From: Weissella bombi
GTDB lineage: Bacteria; Bacillota; Bacilli; Lactobacillales; Lactobacillaceae
Length of the DNA: 64,000 nucleotides
Direction of reading: 5' to 3'
NCBI RefSeq assembly: GCF_900094835.1
Contig: NZ_FMAO01000002.1
Span: 62,001-126,000 of the forward strand
Part shown: positions 52,579 to 62,459 of the stretch, one piece after another
Layout of the letters: every line of letters begins with the position of its first letter
Numbering within the stretch: the first letter of the stretch is position 1
Notes under the pieces: generated by a model
Told to the model about the DNA's origin: nothing
Seen by the model: the letters and a program-made list of their open reading frames with translations, nothing else
Database searches by the model: none
Translations under genes and position numbers: made by a program

Positions 52579-53382
52579 ATGCCAGAGCAAGCGAATACCT
52601 CTCGTTTTGGAAAACTGAATACATTTGATCTAAAAGTAATTGGGATTATACTCATGGTAGTTGACCATTTTCACGAAATGTTTGCATCTTTTGGTGCGCC
52701 GGCATGGATTGACTGGTTCGGTCGTCCTGTCGCAACTATTTTCTTTTTTACAAGTGTTATCGGTTTTTCACATACACATAGTAAAAAAACATACATGCTG
52801 CGTCTCTACATTAGTATGGTGATCATGACGCTATTAATGAATGCGACTCAAAGAATTATCGGGTTCGATGAGGTGCAATTGATGAATAACATATTCCGTG
52901 ACCTTTTTGTGGGAACTTTGTTTATGGCGTCTATTGATCAATTTGCAGCTATGAAAAATGGGCAGGCAGTAAAACATTGCTTACTTGGGATTTTAATTTT
53001 TGCTATCCCGTTCATTTTTACACTCATTATGATTCCGCTTTTATCTATAGATGTAACTGGATTTGCTAATCAAATGATATTACTATTTGCTAGTGCATTT
53101 AGTCCAGCTATCATATTGGCGGAGAATGGTCTGATGATTTTGCTAATTCCTGTGATGTATATTTTCCGAAACATTCGTTGGGCACAAATGTTAAGTATTG
53201 CCGTGGTTGCTTTACTATACGGTTTGAGTGGTAGTACACAATGGATAATGATTTTTGCTATTATTCCGCTGTTATTATATAACGGGGAAAAAGGTCGTGG
53301 CATGAAGTACTTCTTTTACATCTTTTATCCAGCCCACATTATTATTTTGTATCTTATTGCCGCAGGAATACGGTTTCTATAA
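52579..53382 (+). CDS. TraX-family membrane protein
   Basis: 267 residues with about eight helices. FDLKVIGIILMVVDHFHEMF and WIDWFGRPVATIFFFTSVIGFSHTHSKKTYMLRLYI match the TraX family (acyltransferase-like fold), originally linked to pilin acetylation but widespread in Firmicutes chromosomes without pili. The C-terminus YFFYIFYPAHIIILYLIAAGIRFL is typical. Strong AGGAGG before the ATG. Upstream tandem palindromes suggest its own regulator. Confidence 0.85.
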   Translation: MPEQANTSRFGKLNTFDLKVIGIILMVVDHFHEMFASFGAPAWIDWFGRPVATIFFFTSVIGFSHTHSKKTYMLRLYISMVIMTLLMNATQRIIGFDEVQLMNNIFRDLFVGTLFMASIDQFAAMKNGQAVKHCLLGILIFAIPFIFTLIMIPLLSIDVTGFANQMILLFASAFSPAIILAENGLMILLIPVMYIFRNIRWAQMLSIAVVALLYGLSGSTQWIMIFAIIPLLLYNGEKGRGMKYFFYIFYPAHIIILYLIAAGIRFL

Positions 53383-53446
53383 AATGGATATCTATTGGTC
53401 ACATGGTACTGATAATAAAATAATTTAATTGAATAGCTTAAATATC

Positions 53447-53484
53447 AAGCAACTAAGTTTTTTATGAATTTGGTTGCTTTTTTA
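53447..53484 (+). terminator. Intrinsic terminator after traX-like gene
   Basis: AAGCAACTAA pairs with TTGGTTGCTT, followed by T's. Confidence 0.8.
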
Positions 53485-53499
53485 TATAGAATTATTAAA

Positions 53500-53542
53500 C
53501 AAAAAAATACCAACAGCTAATCTACAAGATTAGTTGTTGGTA
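53500..53542 (-). terminator. Intrinsic terminator of guaA
   Basis: On the minus strand TACCAACAACTAATC pairs with GATTAGCTGTTGGTA, followed by T7. Confidence 0.9.
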
Positions 53543-53567
53543 CTAAATATTTTAGAAGTTATTTGTT

Positions 53568-55121
53568 TTATTCCCACTCAACAGTTGCAGGTGGCTTAGC
53601 TGTAATATCGTAGACTACGCGGTTAACGTGGGCAGTCTCATTTACGATACGACGAGAAATCTCTTCTAAGACATCCCATGGTAGCTTAGCAAAGTCAGCT
53701 GTCATACCATCAACAGATGTGATGGCACGAATGGCGATGGTGTGATCGTAAGTACGTTCATCTCCCATAACACCAACTGAGCGAACGCCTGGCAAGACTG
53801 TGAAGTATTGCCATACTTCGCCGTCTAATCCTTGCTTAGCAATTTCATCACGCAAGATAGCATCAGATTCGCGAACGATTTCTAGCTTATCAGCAGTGAT
53901 TTCACCAAGAACACGGATTCCTAGACCAGGACCTGGGAATGGTTGGCGCCAAACAAGTTCGTGTGGCATACCAAGCTTTTCACCAAGTGTACGAACTTCA
54001 TCCTTAAACAATTTATTCAAAGGTTCGATTAATTGGAATTGGATGTCATCAGGCAATCCACCAACGTTGTGGTGTGACTTGATGGTTTGAGCCGTGTCAG
54101 TACCTGATTCGATAACGTCAGTGTACAACGTTCCTTGAGCAAGGAAGTCAATACCATCAAGCTTAGCAGCTTCTTCGTCAAAGACGCGAATAAATTCATT
54201 ACCAATGATTTTACGCTTCTTTTCAGGGTCAGTTACACCAGCAAGCTTATTCAAGAAACGGTCTTGAGCATCAACTTTAATGATGTTTAGACCGAACTTA
54301 TCACCAAGTGCTGCCATAACTTCGTTTGCTTCGTTCTTACGAAGTAGACCGTGGTCAACGAAAATTGATGTTAATTGGTTACCGATGGCTTTGTGCAATA
54401 GGACACCAACAACTGATGAATCAACACCACCTGAAAGTCCAAGCAAAACACGCTTGTCGCCAACTGTTTCACGAATCTTTGCGATTTGTTCATCAATGAA
54501 ATCATCCATTGACCAGTCACGGTTAGCGTGAACGGCATTGTCGATGAAGTTTTCCAAAATCTGCATACCATAAACGGTATGACGGACTTCAGTGTGGAAT
54601 TGAACACCATATAATTGACGCTCTTTATTTTCCATCGCAGCAATAGGTGTGCTATCAGATGTAGCAACTGCAGTAAAGCCTTCAGGAACAGTACCAACAT
54701 AATCACCGTGTGACATCAAAACGGTTTGTGTCTCAGGTGTGTCGGCGAATAGGGTGCTGTTTGCATCCAAAACTTTAATCTCAGTTTCACCATACTCAGA
54801 TGTATTGTTAGCAGGTAGTACTTCACCACCAGGCAACATATGTGCCATAAGTTGCATACCATAGCAAACACCTAAGATTGGAATGTTTAGATTAAAGATT
54901 TCTGGATCAACAGAAAAAGCACCATCAGCGTAAACTGAATTAGGACCACCCGAAAAGACTAGGCCTTTAGGTTGAAGTTCTTTAATTTCAGCTGCGGTGA
55001 TAGTGTGTGGCTTTAGTTCAGAATAAACACCCAACTCACGAATGCGTCGTGAAATTAGTTGATTATACTGAGAACCAAAGTCCAATACAAGAATACTATC
55101 GTGTGTATCTGTGTTGGCCAT
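53568..55121 (-). CDS. guaA: GMP synthase (glutamine-hydrolysing)
   Basis: 517 residues. The class I glutaminase domain has Cys86 in ILGVCYGMQ and the His/Glu in QFHTEVRHT. The ATP pyrophosphatase domain has [17 protein letters not shown]. The C-terminal dimerisation domain ends [10 protein letters not shown], the universal GuaA ending. It aminates XMP to GMP. The ATG at 55121 has GGAGG. Promoter on the minus strand: TTGAAA (55176-55171), 16 bp, TATAAT (55154-55149). I see no purine riboswitch. Confidence 0.96.
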   Translation of the reverse strand: MANTDTHDSILVLDFGSQYNQLISRRIRELGVYSELKPHTITAAEIKELQPKGLVFSGGPNSVYADGAFSVDPEIFNLNIPILGVCYGMQLMAHMLPGGEVLPANNTSEYGETEIKVLDANSTLFADTPETQTVLMSHGDYVGTVPEGFTAVATSDSTPIAAMENKERQLYGVQFHTEVRHTVYGMQILENFIDNAVHANRDWSMDDFIDEQIAKIRETVGDKRVLLGLSGGVDSSVVGVLLHKAIGNQLTSIFVDHGLLRKNEANEVMAALGDKFGLNIIKVDAQDRFLNKLAGVTDPEKKRKIIGNEFIRVFDEEAAKLDGIDFLAQGTLYTDVIESGTDTAQTIKSHHNVGGLPDDIQFQLIEPLNKLFKDEVRTLGEKLGMPHELVWRQPFPGPGLGIRVLGEITADKLEIVRESDAILRDEIAKQGLDGEVWQYFTVLPGVRSVGVMGDERTYDHTIAIRAITSVDGMTADFAKLPWDVLEEISRRIVNETAHVNRVVYDITAKPPATVEWE

Positions 55122-55419
55122 GATATCCTCCATTTAATTTATAATTCTATTATACGTAGTTTATGATAATTTTCAATGTACTTTTATAGTAACGTTCGTA
55201 CTTGACGATAAGCAGGATTGGTAAAATTATCCTATTTTTTCACATATTAAACTAATTTTTATTAATGGTTTTATCATTCAATAAATTGTCGTTAAATAGG
55301 CTAAAAAATAGTCTTGCATTCTCGGTTTGAGACAGCTATAGTAATTAACATTATTATATTTTTAAGAACTCTTAAGTGAGTGGTTGGGTCGAGGGATTAA
55401 TACTTGGAGGTATTTAAAG

Positions 55420-56499
55420 ATGGTTTCACGTCGGCTAATGGTTGTTGGTGGTGTTGTAGTGGTTGCACTTGCAGGAATTGGTGTTGCATCAATGAATGGT
55501 AGCAAGTCAGCTACTAAGGACCAATTTACGGCAGCTATGGTATCAGATACGAATGGCGTTAACGATAAAGGATTTAACCAAAGTGCATGGAGTGGTTTGC
55601 AAAAATGGGGTAAAGCTAATAATTTAACCAAGGGTAAAGATGGTTACAATTATTTCCAACCTAAGACAGTTGCTGACTACGATACACAACTAACGCAAGC
55701 TGCTACTGCTAAATATGATTTGGTTGCTGCTATTGGAAATACGTTTAAAGATTCTGTTGAAACAGTTTCTCAAAAGCAACCAAAAACTAAGTTTGTTTTG
55801 GTTGATGAGCAAGCGGATAAGAAATACAAAAATGTCGCTTCCGTTAAGTTCCACTCTGAACAATCTTCATACTTAGTCGGTGTTGCTGCTGCTAAAAAGG
55901 CTCAAGAAGTTGGTGATAAGACAGTCGGCTTCATTGGTGGTATGCGTAATTCAGTTATCGAATCATTCTTGGCTGGTTACCAAGCCGGTGTGAAATCAGT
56001 TGATCCAAGTATTAAAGTAGATGCAACTTTTGCAGGTACTTTTTCAGATCCAGCTAAAGGACAAACAATAACAAAGGCTAAAATGGCAGAAGGTGAACAT
56101 GTTATCTTCCAAGCCGCTGGTGGTGTTGGTAATGGTGTGTTCCAAGCTGCTAAAGACCAAAGTTCTACTTTGCCATCTGGTTCAAAGGATAAGGTTTGGG
56201 TGATCGGTGTTGATTTAGATCAAACTAACATGGGTGACTACAAGACTAAAGATGGTAAGCAAGACAACTTGACGCTAACATCATCATTGACGGGAATTGG
56301 CCGTGGTTTGCAATTAGTAACAAAGCAAGCACAAAAAGGTAACTTCCCAGGCGGTAAGACTGTTTACTATGGTCTAAAAGAAGGCGGCGTTGGTGTTGTA
56401 ACCAAGAACCTAAATGATGACGAAAAGAAAGCTGTTAACGATGCTAAGCAGCAAATTGTTGACGGTGATATTAAAGTCTCAGCTATTCCAGCTAAGTAA
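55420..56499 (+). CDS. BMP-family substrate-binding protein (nucleoside-type ABC transporter)
   Basis: 359 residues. FTAAMVSDTNGVNDKGFNQSAWSGLQKWGKANNL, VAAIGNTFKDSVETVSQKQPKTKFVLVDEQAD and VGFIGGMRNSVIESFLAGYQAGV are the BMP/PnrA core that binds purine nucleosides. The N-terminus (MVSRRLMVVGGVVVVALAGIGVASMNGS) is a signal anchor without the lipobox Cys that BMP lipoproteins normally have. No permease or ATPase gene follows. GGAGGT precedes the ATG at 55420. Confidence 0.88.
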   Translation: MVSRRLMVVGGVVVVALAGIGVASMNGSKSATKDQFTAAMVSDTNGVNDKGFNQSAWSGLQKWGKANNLTKGKDGYNYFQPKTVADYDTQLTQAATAKYDLVAAIGNTFKDSVETVSQKQPKTKFVLVDEQADKKYKNVASVKFHSEQSSYLVGVAAAKKAQEVGDKTVGFIGGMRNSVIESFLAGYQAGVKSVDPSIKVDATFAGTFSDPAKGQTITKAKMAEGEHVIFQAAGGVGNGVFQAAKDQSSTLPSGSKDKVWVIGVDLDQTNMGDYKTKDGKQDNLTLTSSLTGIGRGLQLVTKQAQKGNFPGGKTVYYGLKEGGVGVVTKNLNDDEKKAVNDAKQQIVDGDIKVSAIPAK

Positions 56500-56662
56500 T
56501 AAAATAAAGTTAGTTGGGAACTCCTATGAGTTTCCGATTTTTTATATGAAACAAAATGAATTTTAATAATGTTGCGAAATAAAACTTTCGAAAAAATTTT
56601 TATAGTTCAGTATAATGGAGCATAAAGCAATTAATTTATGTAATGCATAAGGAATGTTAAAG

Positions 56663-57337
56663 ATGAATTTAAGAAGAAATACAATGAGTGTTAAGAAAAT
56701 TCGCCAACTGATTGGTGATGATGGTGAATATGGTTGGATTGCTAATCAATTAACACAAATTGCGCAGATGTACCAAGTGTATGAATCGGCACAAAATGAA
56801 ATTGCAACTAAGTTAGAAAATTTGGATGCGGAGTTTGAATTAAATTATAATCACAATCCAATTCATCATATTGATGGTCGCATGAAAGATCCACAAAGTT
56901 TAGTGGGAAAAATCAAAAAGAAAAATTTGTCACCTAATGTAACGGCTGTAAAAAATAATATTTTTGATATTGCTGGATTACGAGTTATTACTAACTATAT
57001 TGATGATATTTATACAGTTGAAAAGTTATTATCACAACAAGATGATGTTGAAGTCATTAAACGTAAGGACTACATTGAGCATCCTAAAGCAAGCGGCTAC
57101 CGTAGTTTACATTTGGTTGTTAGAGTACCAGTTTTTAAGGCACATGATGTCGAATCAATTCCGGTGGAAATTCAAATCAGAACGATTGGTATGGATATGT
57201 GGGCAAGTCTAGAACATGAATTGCGTTATAAAACGGATGTTGACCGTGCGGAAGAATTTGCGGATAATTTAGTAGATAACGCTGATGCATTATTTGCTAT
57301 TGAACAAAATTTCCAAGACATTCATCATGCATTATAA
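56663..57337 (+). CDS. Small alarmone synthetase (RelQ/RelP-type GTP pyrophosphokinase)
   Basis: 224 residues, only the synthetase domain. Substrate motifs: GRMKDPQSLVGKIKKK, NIFDIAGLRVITNYIDDIYTVEKLL, HPKASGYRSLHLVVRVP, VEIQIRTIGMDMWASLEHELRYK. No hydrolase or TGS domain. It makes (p)ppGpp in stress independent of the ribosome. RelQ and RelP cannot be told apart safely. The ATG at 56663 follows AAGGA. Confidence 0.9.
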   Translation: MNLRRNTMSVKKIRQLIGDDGEYGWIANQLTQIAQMYQVYESAQNEIATKLENLDAEFELNYNHNPIHHIDGRMKDPQSLVGKIKKKNLSPNVTAVKNNIFDIAGLRVITNYIDDIYTVEKLLSQQDDVEVIKRKDYIEHPKASGYRSLHLVVRVPVFKAHDVESIPVEIQIRTIGMDMWASLEHELRYKTDVDRAEEFADNLVDNADALFAIEQNFQDIHHAL

Positions 57338-57369
57338 TCAAAAAAGAAAGAGCTATTGTAGAACGAAAT

Positions 57370-58809
57370 ATGGAAAATAAACAAAAGAATCGCACACATG
57401 ATTATAAAAATAAACATGTTTCACGTGGAACAAAGAAACAAAATACAACACCAGTAAAAGTTGAAATTGGTGACCATCTATTGATTACCATTAAGCGACT
57501 AGGTATTAATGGTGAAGGAATTGGTTACTACAAAAGAAAGATTACATTTATCCCGGGAGCATTACCAGGGGAAGTTGTAGAAGTTGAAGTAACTAACTTT
57601 ACGAATAAGTTTATTGAAGCAAAAGTGCTTAAGTTTAAGCAAACGTCTAAGCAACGTGTGACACCAGTTGATAATCAAGAAGTTGGTGGTGTTGAACTAG
57701 CCCATTTGTCATATGAAGGACAATTGAAGTTTAAACAGGACGTTATTCGCCAGGCTTTGGAAAAGTACCGTCCTGCAGGCTATGCTCACTACAAATTATT
57801 GCCAACAATCGGTATGGATGATCCAACTGGTTATCGAAATAAAGCGCAATTCCCCGTACGTGAGGTAAATGGTAAGTTAGCAGTTGGTATGTACAAACGT
57901 CAATCTCATAAATTGATTGATTTGCCAGTCATGACAACTCAACATCCGGCTACATTGAAGGTTGTGCGCACTGTCCGTGATATTTTGGCTGACATGAAGC
58001 TGTCAATCTATGATGAACGCCGAAACCGTGGTTCAATTAAAACATTGATTGCACGTGTTTCAGAGTCAACTGGTGATGTGCAATTGACGATTGTAACCAA
58101 TGGTCGTTCATTACCTGAAGCTGACGAATTAATTGCACGAATTCATGCTGCGCTACCAGAGGTAGTTTCAATTCATCAGAACATTAATCGTGGTGATTCT
58201 TCATTAATTTGGGGTGATGATACTCGTCAAATTTGGGGAGAAGATTACATTACGGAAGAAATTAATGGTAAGACTTTTAAGTTATCACCGCGTGCTTTCC
58301 TACAATTAAATCCACGACAAACACAACGTTTGTATCAGGAAACAATTAAGGCTTTGGATTTAACTAAGGCTGATAAGTTAATTGATGCTTATTCAGGAGT
58401 TGGGACTATTGGTATTTCATTAGCTGATCATGCTGGTGAAGTACGTGGTATGGATACGATACCTGAATCAATTGATGATGCAACTGAGAATGTTATTGAT
58501 AATAATGTTTCTAATGCGACTTATTATGTTGGTGCTGCTGAAGAATTAATTCCTCAGTGGGCTAGTGAAGGTTGGATTGCGGATGCTTTGGTTGTTGATC
58601 CGCCACGTACAGGGTTGGATAGTGCATTACGTCAAACTATTTTGGCTACTAAACCAGAAAAGTTTGTGTATGTTTCATGTAATGCCTCGACATTAGCTCG
58701 TGATTTGGTTGATTTGGCAAAGGTTTATCGAGTTGATTACATTCAATCAATAGACATGTTCCCACAAACGGCTCGTTGGGAAGGTATTGTAAAGTTTACT
58801 AAGAAATAA
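57370..58809 (+). CDS. rlmD: 23S rRNA (uracil-C5)-methyltransferase, RlmD/RumA family
   Basis: 479 residues. An N-terminal basic tail (MENKQKNRTHDYKNKHVSRGTKK) and TRAM domain (about 28-85, GEGIGYYKRKITFIPGALPGEVVEVEV) precede the SAM domain (DAYSGVGTIGISLA) with VVDPPRTGLD and catalytic Cys in YVSCNASTLARDL. No iron-sulfur Cys cluster is seen in the N-terminal half, unlike E. coli RlmD, as in many Gram-positive RlmCD enzymes. The name is therefore approximate. The codons for HVSRGT are a parS-like site. Weak ribosome site. Confidence 0.88.
   Translation: MENKQKNRTHDYKNKHVSRGTKKQNTTPVKVEIGDHLLITIKRLGINGEGIGYYKRKITFIPGALPGEVVEVEVTNFTNKFIEAKVLKFKQTSKQRVTPVDNQEVGGVELAHLSYEGQLKFKQDVIRQALEKYRPAGYAHYKLLPTIGMDDPTGYRNKAQFPVREVNGKLAVGMYKRQSHKLIDLPVMTTQHPATLKVVRTVRDILADMKLSIYDERRNRGSIKTLIARVSESTGDVQLTIVTNGRSLPEADELIARIHAALPEVVSIHQNINRGDSSLIWGDDTRQIWGEDYITEEINGKTFKLSPRAFLQLNPRQTQRLYQETIKALDLTKADKLIDAYSGVGTIGISLADHAGEVRGMDTIPESIDDATENVIDNNVSNATYYVGAAEELIPQWASEGWIADALVVDPPRTGLDSALRQTILATKPEKFVYVSCNASTLARDLVDLAKVYRVDYIQSIDMFPQTARWEGIVKFTKK
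57417..57432. other. parS-like ParB binding site 5
   Basis: TGTTTCACGTGGAACA, the same 16-mer as at 38979 and one base from consensus parS. It lies in the poorly conserved N-terminal tail of the methyltransferase gene. Confidence 0.75.
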
Positions 58810-58871
58810 AAGTTGACGATGATGCTATCATATTAGTATGTTGGTTATCGAGCATAAAGATAAGATGAGAG

Positions 58872-58910
58872 AAACGACAATGCTAACATAGTGTAGTATT
58901 GTCGTTTTTT
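58872..58910 (+). terminator. Intrinsic terminator after rlmD
   Basis: AAACGACAATGCTA pairs with TAGTATTGTCGTTT (one G-U), followed by T's. Confidence 0.88.
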
Positions 58911-58946
58911 ACATCAATTTGTCAGGCTATAATAAAGGAGAAGATT

Positions 58947-59507
58947 ATGAAACAACGTAAGGGATTATCAACACGTTCAGTTGTTGCAACTGGTATTGGA
59001 GCCGCTGTATTTTTAATTTTATTTAAATTCGTTGCTATTCCAACAGGGATTCCTAATACCCAAATCAACGTTGCTGAAGCTTGGTTGTCATTACTTGCAG
59101 CTATTTTCGGCCCAGTTGTTGGTGGGTTGGTTGCCTTTATCGGTCATGCCTTGAATGACGCAATTTCTTATGGTTCTGTTTGGTGGACATGGGTTATTGC
59201 TGATGCGCTATTTGGTGTTATTTTAGGATGGGCTGTAAAGAAGATGAATTTAACCAATGGTGATTTGACCACTAAAAAATTGGTTGGGTTTAATGTTTGG
59301 CAATTAGTTGCTAATCTGATTGCTTGGAGTGTCATTGCGCCTTTAGGGGATGTGTTAATCTACAGTGAACCTGCTACCAAGGTGTTCTTACAAGGTTTTG
59401 TATCAACTGGTATTAATTTCGTATCAGTTGGTATCTTAGGAAGCTTGTTACTTGTTGCTTACAATAAAACACAAGTTAAGCAAGGATCATTAAAAGAAAA
59501 AGATTAA
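58947..59507 (+). CDS. ECF transporter S component (UPF0397 family)
   Basis: 186 residues with six helices. [60 protein letters not shown] is the UPF0397 signature. It binds a vitamin or related small molecule for the ATPase and T components that follow. The ligand of this family is not settled; hydroxymethylpyrimidine, riboflavin-like and methionine-precursor roles have been proposed for relatives. AAAGGAG precedes the ATG at 58947. Confidence 0.85.
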   Translation: MKQRKGLSTRSVVATGIGAAVFLILFKFVAIPTGIPNTQINVAEAWLSLLAAIFGPVVGGLVAFIGHALNDAISYGSVWWTWVIADALFGVILGWAVKKMNLTNGDLTTKKLVGFNVWQLVANLIAWSVIAPLGDVLIYSEPATKVFLQGFVSTGINFVSVGILGSLLLVAYNKTQVKQGSLKEKD

Positions 59508-59567
59508 GCAATTTTGAGTGGGGTAAACCTACTCATACATATAAAAAATAGTAGAGGTAGTTGGCTA

Positions 59568-61259
59568 ATGACATTAGCAATTAAAATGAGCGATGTAACA
59601 TTTAAATATGACTCACAATCAGAGCCAACTTTACATCACATTAATTTAAATATTGAACAAGGAGAGCGTGTGCTGTTATCTGGACCATCAGGGTCTGGTA
59701 AGACCACTTTAGGGCAATTACTTAATGGTTTAATTCCGCACGCTTACCAGGGAGAAATAACTGGTGACATTACCATTAATGGGCATAACATTAAGGATAT
59801 GTCTATTTTTGAGCGTTCTTTTGATATCGGTACGGTGTTACAAGATACTGATACCCAATTCGTTGGCTTAACGGTTGCTGAGGATGTGGCTTTTGCTTTG
59901 GAAAATGATAATGTTGCACATAATGAGTTGTTTACTAAGGTACAACAATGGGCAGAAATTATGGAGCTAGAGGATTTGTTGCGTGCAGCACCGCAAGAAT
60001 TATCTGGTGGACAGAAGCAACGTGTCGCAATGGCGGGCGTTTTGATTGATGATAGTCCTATTTTATTGTTTGATGAACCGTTAGCAAGTTTAGATCCAGC
60101 AAGTGGACATCGTATGTTAGCTTTGTTGGATGAGCTACAAGAAAAATACCATCTGACTGTTATTATGATTGAACATCGTTTAGAAGATGTTTTACAGCAC
60201 CGTTTAGATCGTGTTGTTGTGTTGGATAAAGGTATGATCACTTTTGATGGTACGCCTGATGAAATTTTAAAAACGCAAGCGTTAGCGCAATATGGACTAG
60301 CAATGCCGGGCTATCTGCAATTATTAAAATTAGCTGGTGTTTCATTTGATGGGCTTGCTAATATTACTGATCCGGCACGAATAGCGGGACCGGATGTACA
60401 GGAAAAGTTACAAGTGTTAGACAACAGCGTAAATCAACAAAATCAGAGGGATAGCTCAGTTGCAGAGCCAATTTTAACCATACAACAATTGGCGTTTAAG
60501 TACGGTAAGCGGGCACTATTTGAAAGTGTTGATGTTACCTTGTATGAGGGTGAATTAGTTGCTCTGGTTGGTAAAAATGGTTCAGGAAAGTCTACACTAA
60601 GTAAATTAATTGCCGGATTTATAAAGCCAACAGCAGGAACGATGACATTAACAGGTATTGGTGATTTGTCAGGCCTATCAATTAAAGAGCGCGCTGATTA
60701 TATCGGCTATGTTTCACAGAACCCCAATGAGATGATTACACAGTCGATTATTTATGATGAAGTTGCGAGCGGTCTACGTTTGCGTGGTATGTCTGAAGAA
60801 GAACTTAAGCCACGCGTTCACGATTTGCTTAAATTGGCCGGGTTGTATGGTATGCGTGAGTGGCCAGTGACAGTATTGAGTTATGGTCAAAAGAAGCGTT
60901 TAACAATTATTGCAGTTTTGGCATTAGCACCGAAGATATTAATTTTGGATGAGCCAACTGCTGGACAAGATTATGCAAATGCACAGGCTATTATGAATTT
61001 TGTGCAGGATTTGAATAAGCAATTTAATACGACAGTAATGATAATTACGCATGATATGTCATTGATGTTATCGGCAGCGGAGCGGGCCTTAGTATTAGTG
61101 GATGGACAATTGTTGGCTGATCAATCACCCGCAAGCTTGTTAAATAATCAGCAGTTAGTTGAACAGGCTGATTTATCAATAACAACAGTGCATGAGTTGG
61201 CGCAACAATATGGATTAAGTAATCCAGCTGCATTAACGGCATTAATTGGGAAAGGATAG
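59568..61259 (+). CDS. ECF transporter duplicated ATP-binding protein
   Basis: 563 residues: two fused ABC domains. First: Walker A GPSGSGKTT (about 38-46), LSGGQKQRVAMAG, LLFDEPLASLDP. Second: Walker A GKNGSGKST, then LSYGQKKRLTI (Tyr in place of the usual Gly-Gly) and LILDEPTAGQD. This arrangement is the dedicated YkoD-like energy unit. The ATG at 59568 follows GTAGAGGTAG; the 5' extension has no site. Only 3 bp separate it from the T component. Confidence 0.88.
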   Translation: MTLAIKMSDVTFKYDSQSEPTLHHINLNIEQGERVLLSGPSGSGKTTLGQLLNGLIPHAYQGEITGDITINGHNIKDMSIFERSFDIGTVLQDTDTQFVGLTVAEDVAFALENDNVAHNELFTKVQQWAEIMELEDLLRAAPQELSGGQKQRVAMAGVLIDDSPILLFDEPLASLDPASGHRMLALLDELQEKYHLTVIMIEHRLEDVLQHRLDRVVVLDKGMITFDGTPDEILKTQALAQYGLAMPGYLQLLKLAGVSFDGLANITDPARIAGPDVQEKLQVLDNSVNQQNQRDSSVAEPILTIQQLAFKYGKRALFESVDVTLYEGELVALVGKNGSGKSTLSKLIAGFIKPTAGTMTLTGIGDLSGLSIKERADYIGYVSQNPNEMITQSIIYDEVASGLRLRGMSEEELKPRVHDLLKLAGLYGMREWPVTVLSYGQKKRLTIIAVLALAPKILILDEPTAGQDYANAQAIMNFVQDLNKQFNTTVMIITHDMSLMLSAAERALVLVDGQLLADQSPASLLNNQQLVEQADLSITTVHELAQQYGLSNPAALTALIGKG

Positions 61260-61262
61260 GTT

Positions 61263-62087
61263 ATGAATAATATATTTGGTTATCAGCCGGGAAAGTCTAT
61301 TATTCATCAATTAAGTGGTGGTACTAAGCTGTTGCTATTTTTATTGCTTACGATTAGCGGTATGCTAAGCTTTGATGTTCGTTACTTAATTTTATTGATG
61401 ATTATTGCTGTTGTTGGTTTAAAGGTTGCCGGCATTCGTTGGAGAAACGTGTCGACTATTGTTAAATTTGTAGCTGTATTTGCGGTTATGAATTTATTGT
61501 TGATTTATTTATTCGCACCACAATATGGTGTGAAATTATTTCATAGTCAAACCATTTTATTTGGGTCGGGTCGATACGCATTAACGTTAGAGCAATTATT
61601 CTATGAATTCATTGTATTAGCAAAATATTTCTTCAGCTTGCCGTTAGCATTGATATTTTTACTAACGACTAATCCAAGTGAATTTGCAGCTGGATTGAAT
61701 AAAATCGGTTTATCTTATCGTATTTCATATGCAGTTGCTTTGACGTTGCGCTACATTCCAAGTGTGCAGCAAGAATTTGTGATGATTAGTCATGCGCAAC
61801 AAGCTCGTGGATTTGATATGTCATCTAATGTACCGTTAAGGCAACGTATTAAAGGTGCTTTTGGTATCATGATGCCACTTGTTTTTTCATCGTTATCAAA
61901 AATTGATGAAGTCAGTCGTTCGATGGATTTACGACGCTTTGGTAAAGAGAAAAAACGTAGTTGGTATTATGAGCAAAAGTTTAAAAAACAAGATTGGTGG
62001 TTTTTATTAGGGATCGTTGTACTTGTCGTTATTGAAATGCTACTGATCAAAGTAACGGGTAGTCGCTTTTGGTATCCATTTTCATAA
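61263..62087 (+). CDS. ECF transporter T component (EcfT-like)
   Basis: 274 residues with about six helices. PSEFAAGLNKIGLSYRISYAVALTLRYIPSVQQEFVMISHAQQARGFD carries the Ala-Arg-Gly coupling motif and a second SRSMDLRRFG motif, which contact the ATPase. It completes a self-contained S-AA-T transporter. Transcription is likely from before 58947. Confidence 0.9.
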   Translation: MNNIFGYQPGKSIIHQLSGGTKLLLFLLLTISGMLSFDVRYLILLMIIAVVGLKVAGIRWRNVSTIVKFVAVFAVMNLLLIYLFAPQYGVKLFHSQTILFGSGRYALTLEQLFYEFIVLAKYFFSLPLALIFLLTTNPSEFAAGLNKIGLSYRISYAVALTLRYIPSVQQEFVMISHAQQARGFDMSSNVPLRQRIKGAFGIMMPLVFSSLSKIDEVSRSMDLRRFGKEKKRSWYYEQKFKKQDWWFLLGIVVLVVIEMLLIKVTGSRFWYPFS

Positions 62088-62135
62088 TCACTAAATATAA
62101 AATGTGAGATAAATGAGATTATTTTAATTTAATGA

Positions 62136-62446
62136 TTGACTTTTCATAATACGCGTTTTACCATAATATGAGTAAACACGATGAATGGGTGAGTAGTTTG
62201 TGATGGATACGCAAAGCGAGTTGTAGATAGTGTAAGGCAACCGATTCAGCAAATGAATTTTGGCCCGGGAGTGAATGGAATTATGAGTAGTTAATATAAG
62301 TAATTTCCGGTGTGCGCGATATAGCATGTAAGTAATTCATGACTTAGTGAGCAATTTGCAGTGATGTAAATTGAAACACGGGTGGTAACGCGATTTCAAT
62401 CGTCCCGTCGTTCCGTATTTTTTATGGAGCGACGGGATTTTTTTAT
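62136..62446 (+). ncRNA. T-box riboswitch leader, predicted Phe (UUU) specifier
   Basis: Stem I has GGG-TGAGTA-GTTTG on the 5' side and CAAAT-GAATTTTGG-CCC on the 3' side. The Met leaders in this window have GAAG-ATG at this place, so here GAAT-TTT gives UUU (Phe). The T-box ACGGGTGGTAACGCG is at 62378-62392. The terminator pairs CCCGTCGTTCC (62404-62414) with 62426-62436, followed by T's. It starts around TTGACT (62136), though the -10 is poor. It controls the oxidase and aminotransferase genes. Confidence 0.78.
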
Positions 62447-62459
62447 TTAGAGGAGCAAT

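Noticed and set aside
55122-55419. A purine riboswitch or PurR box in the guaA/BMP divergent region.
   Set aside because: I found no three-way-junction consensus and no clear repeat; only ordinary promoters are visible.
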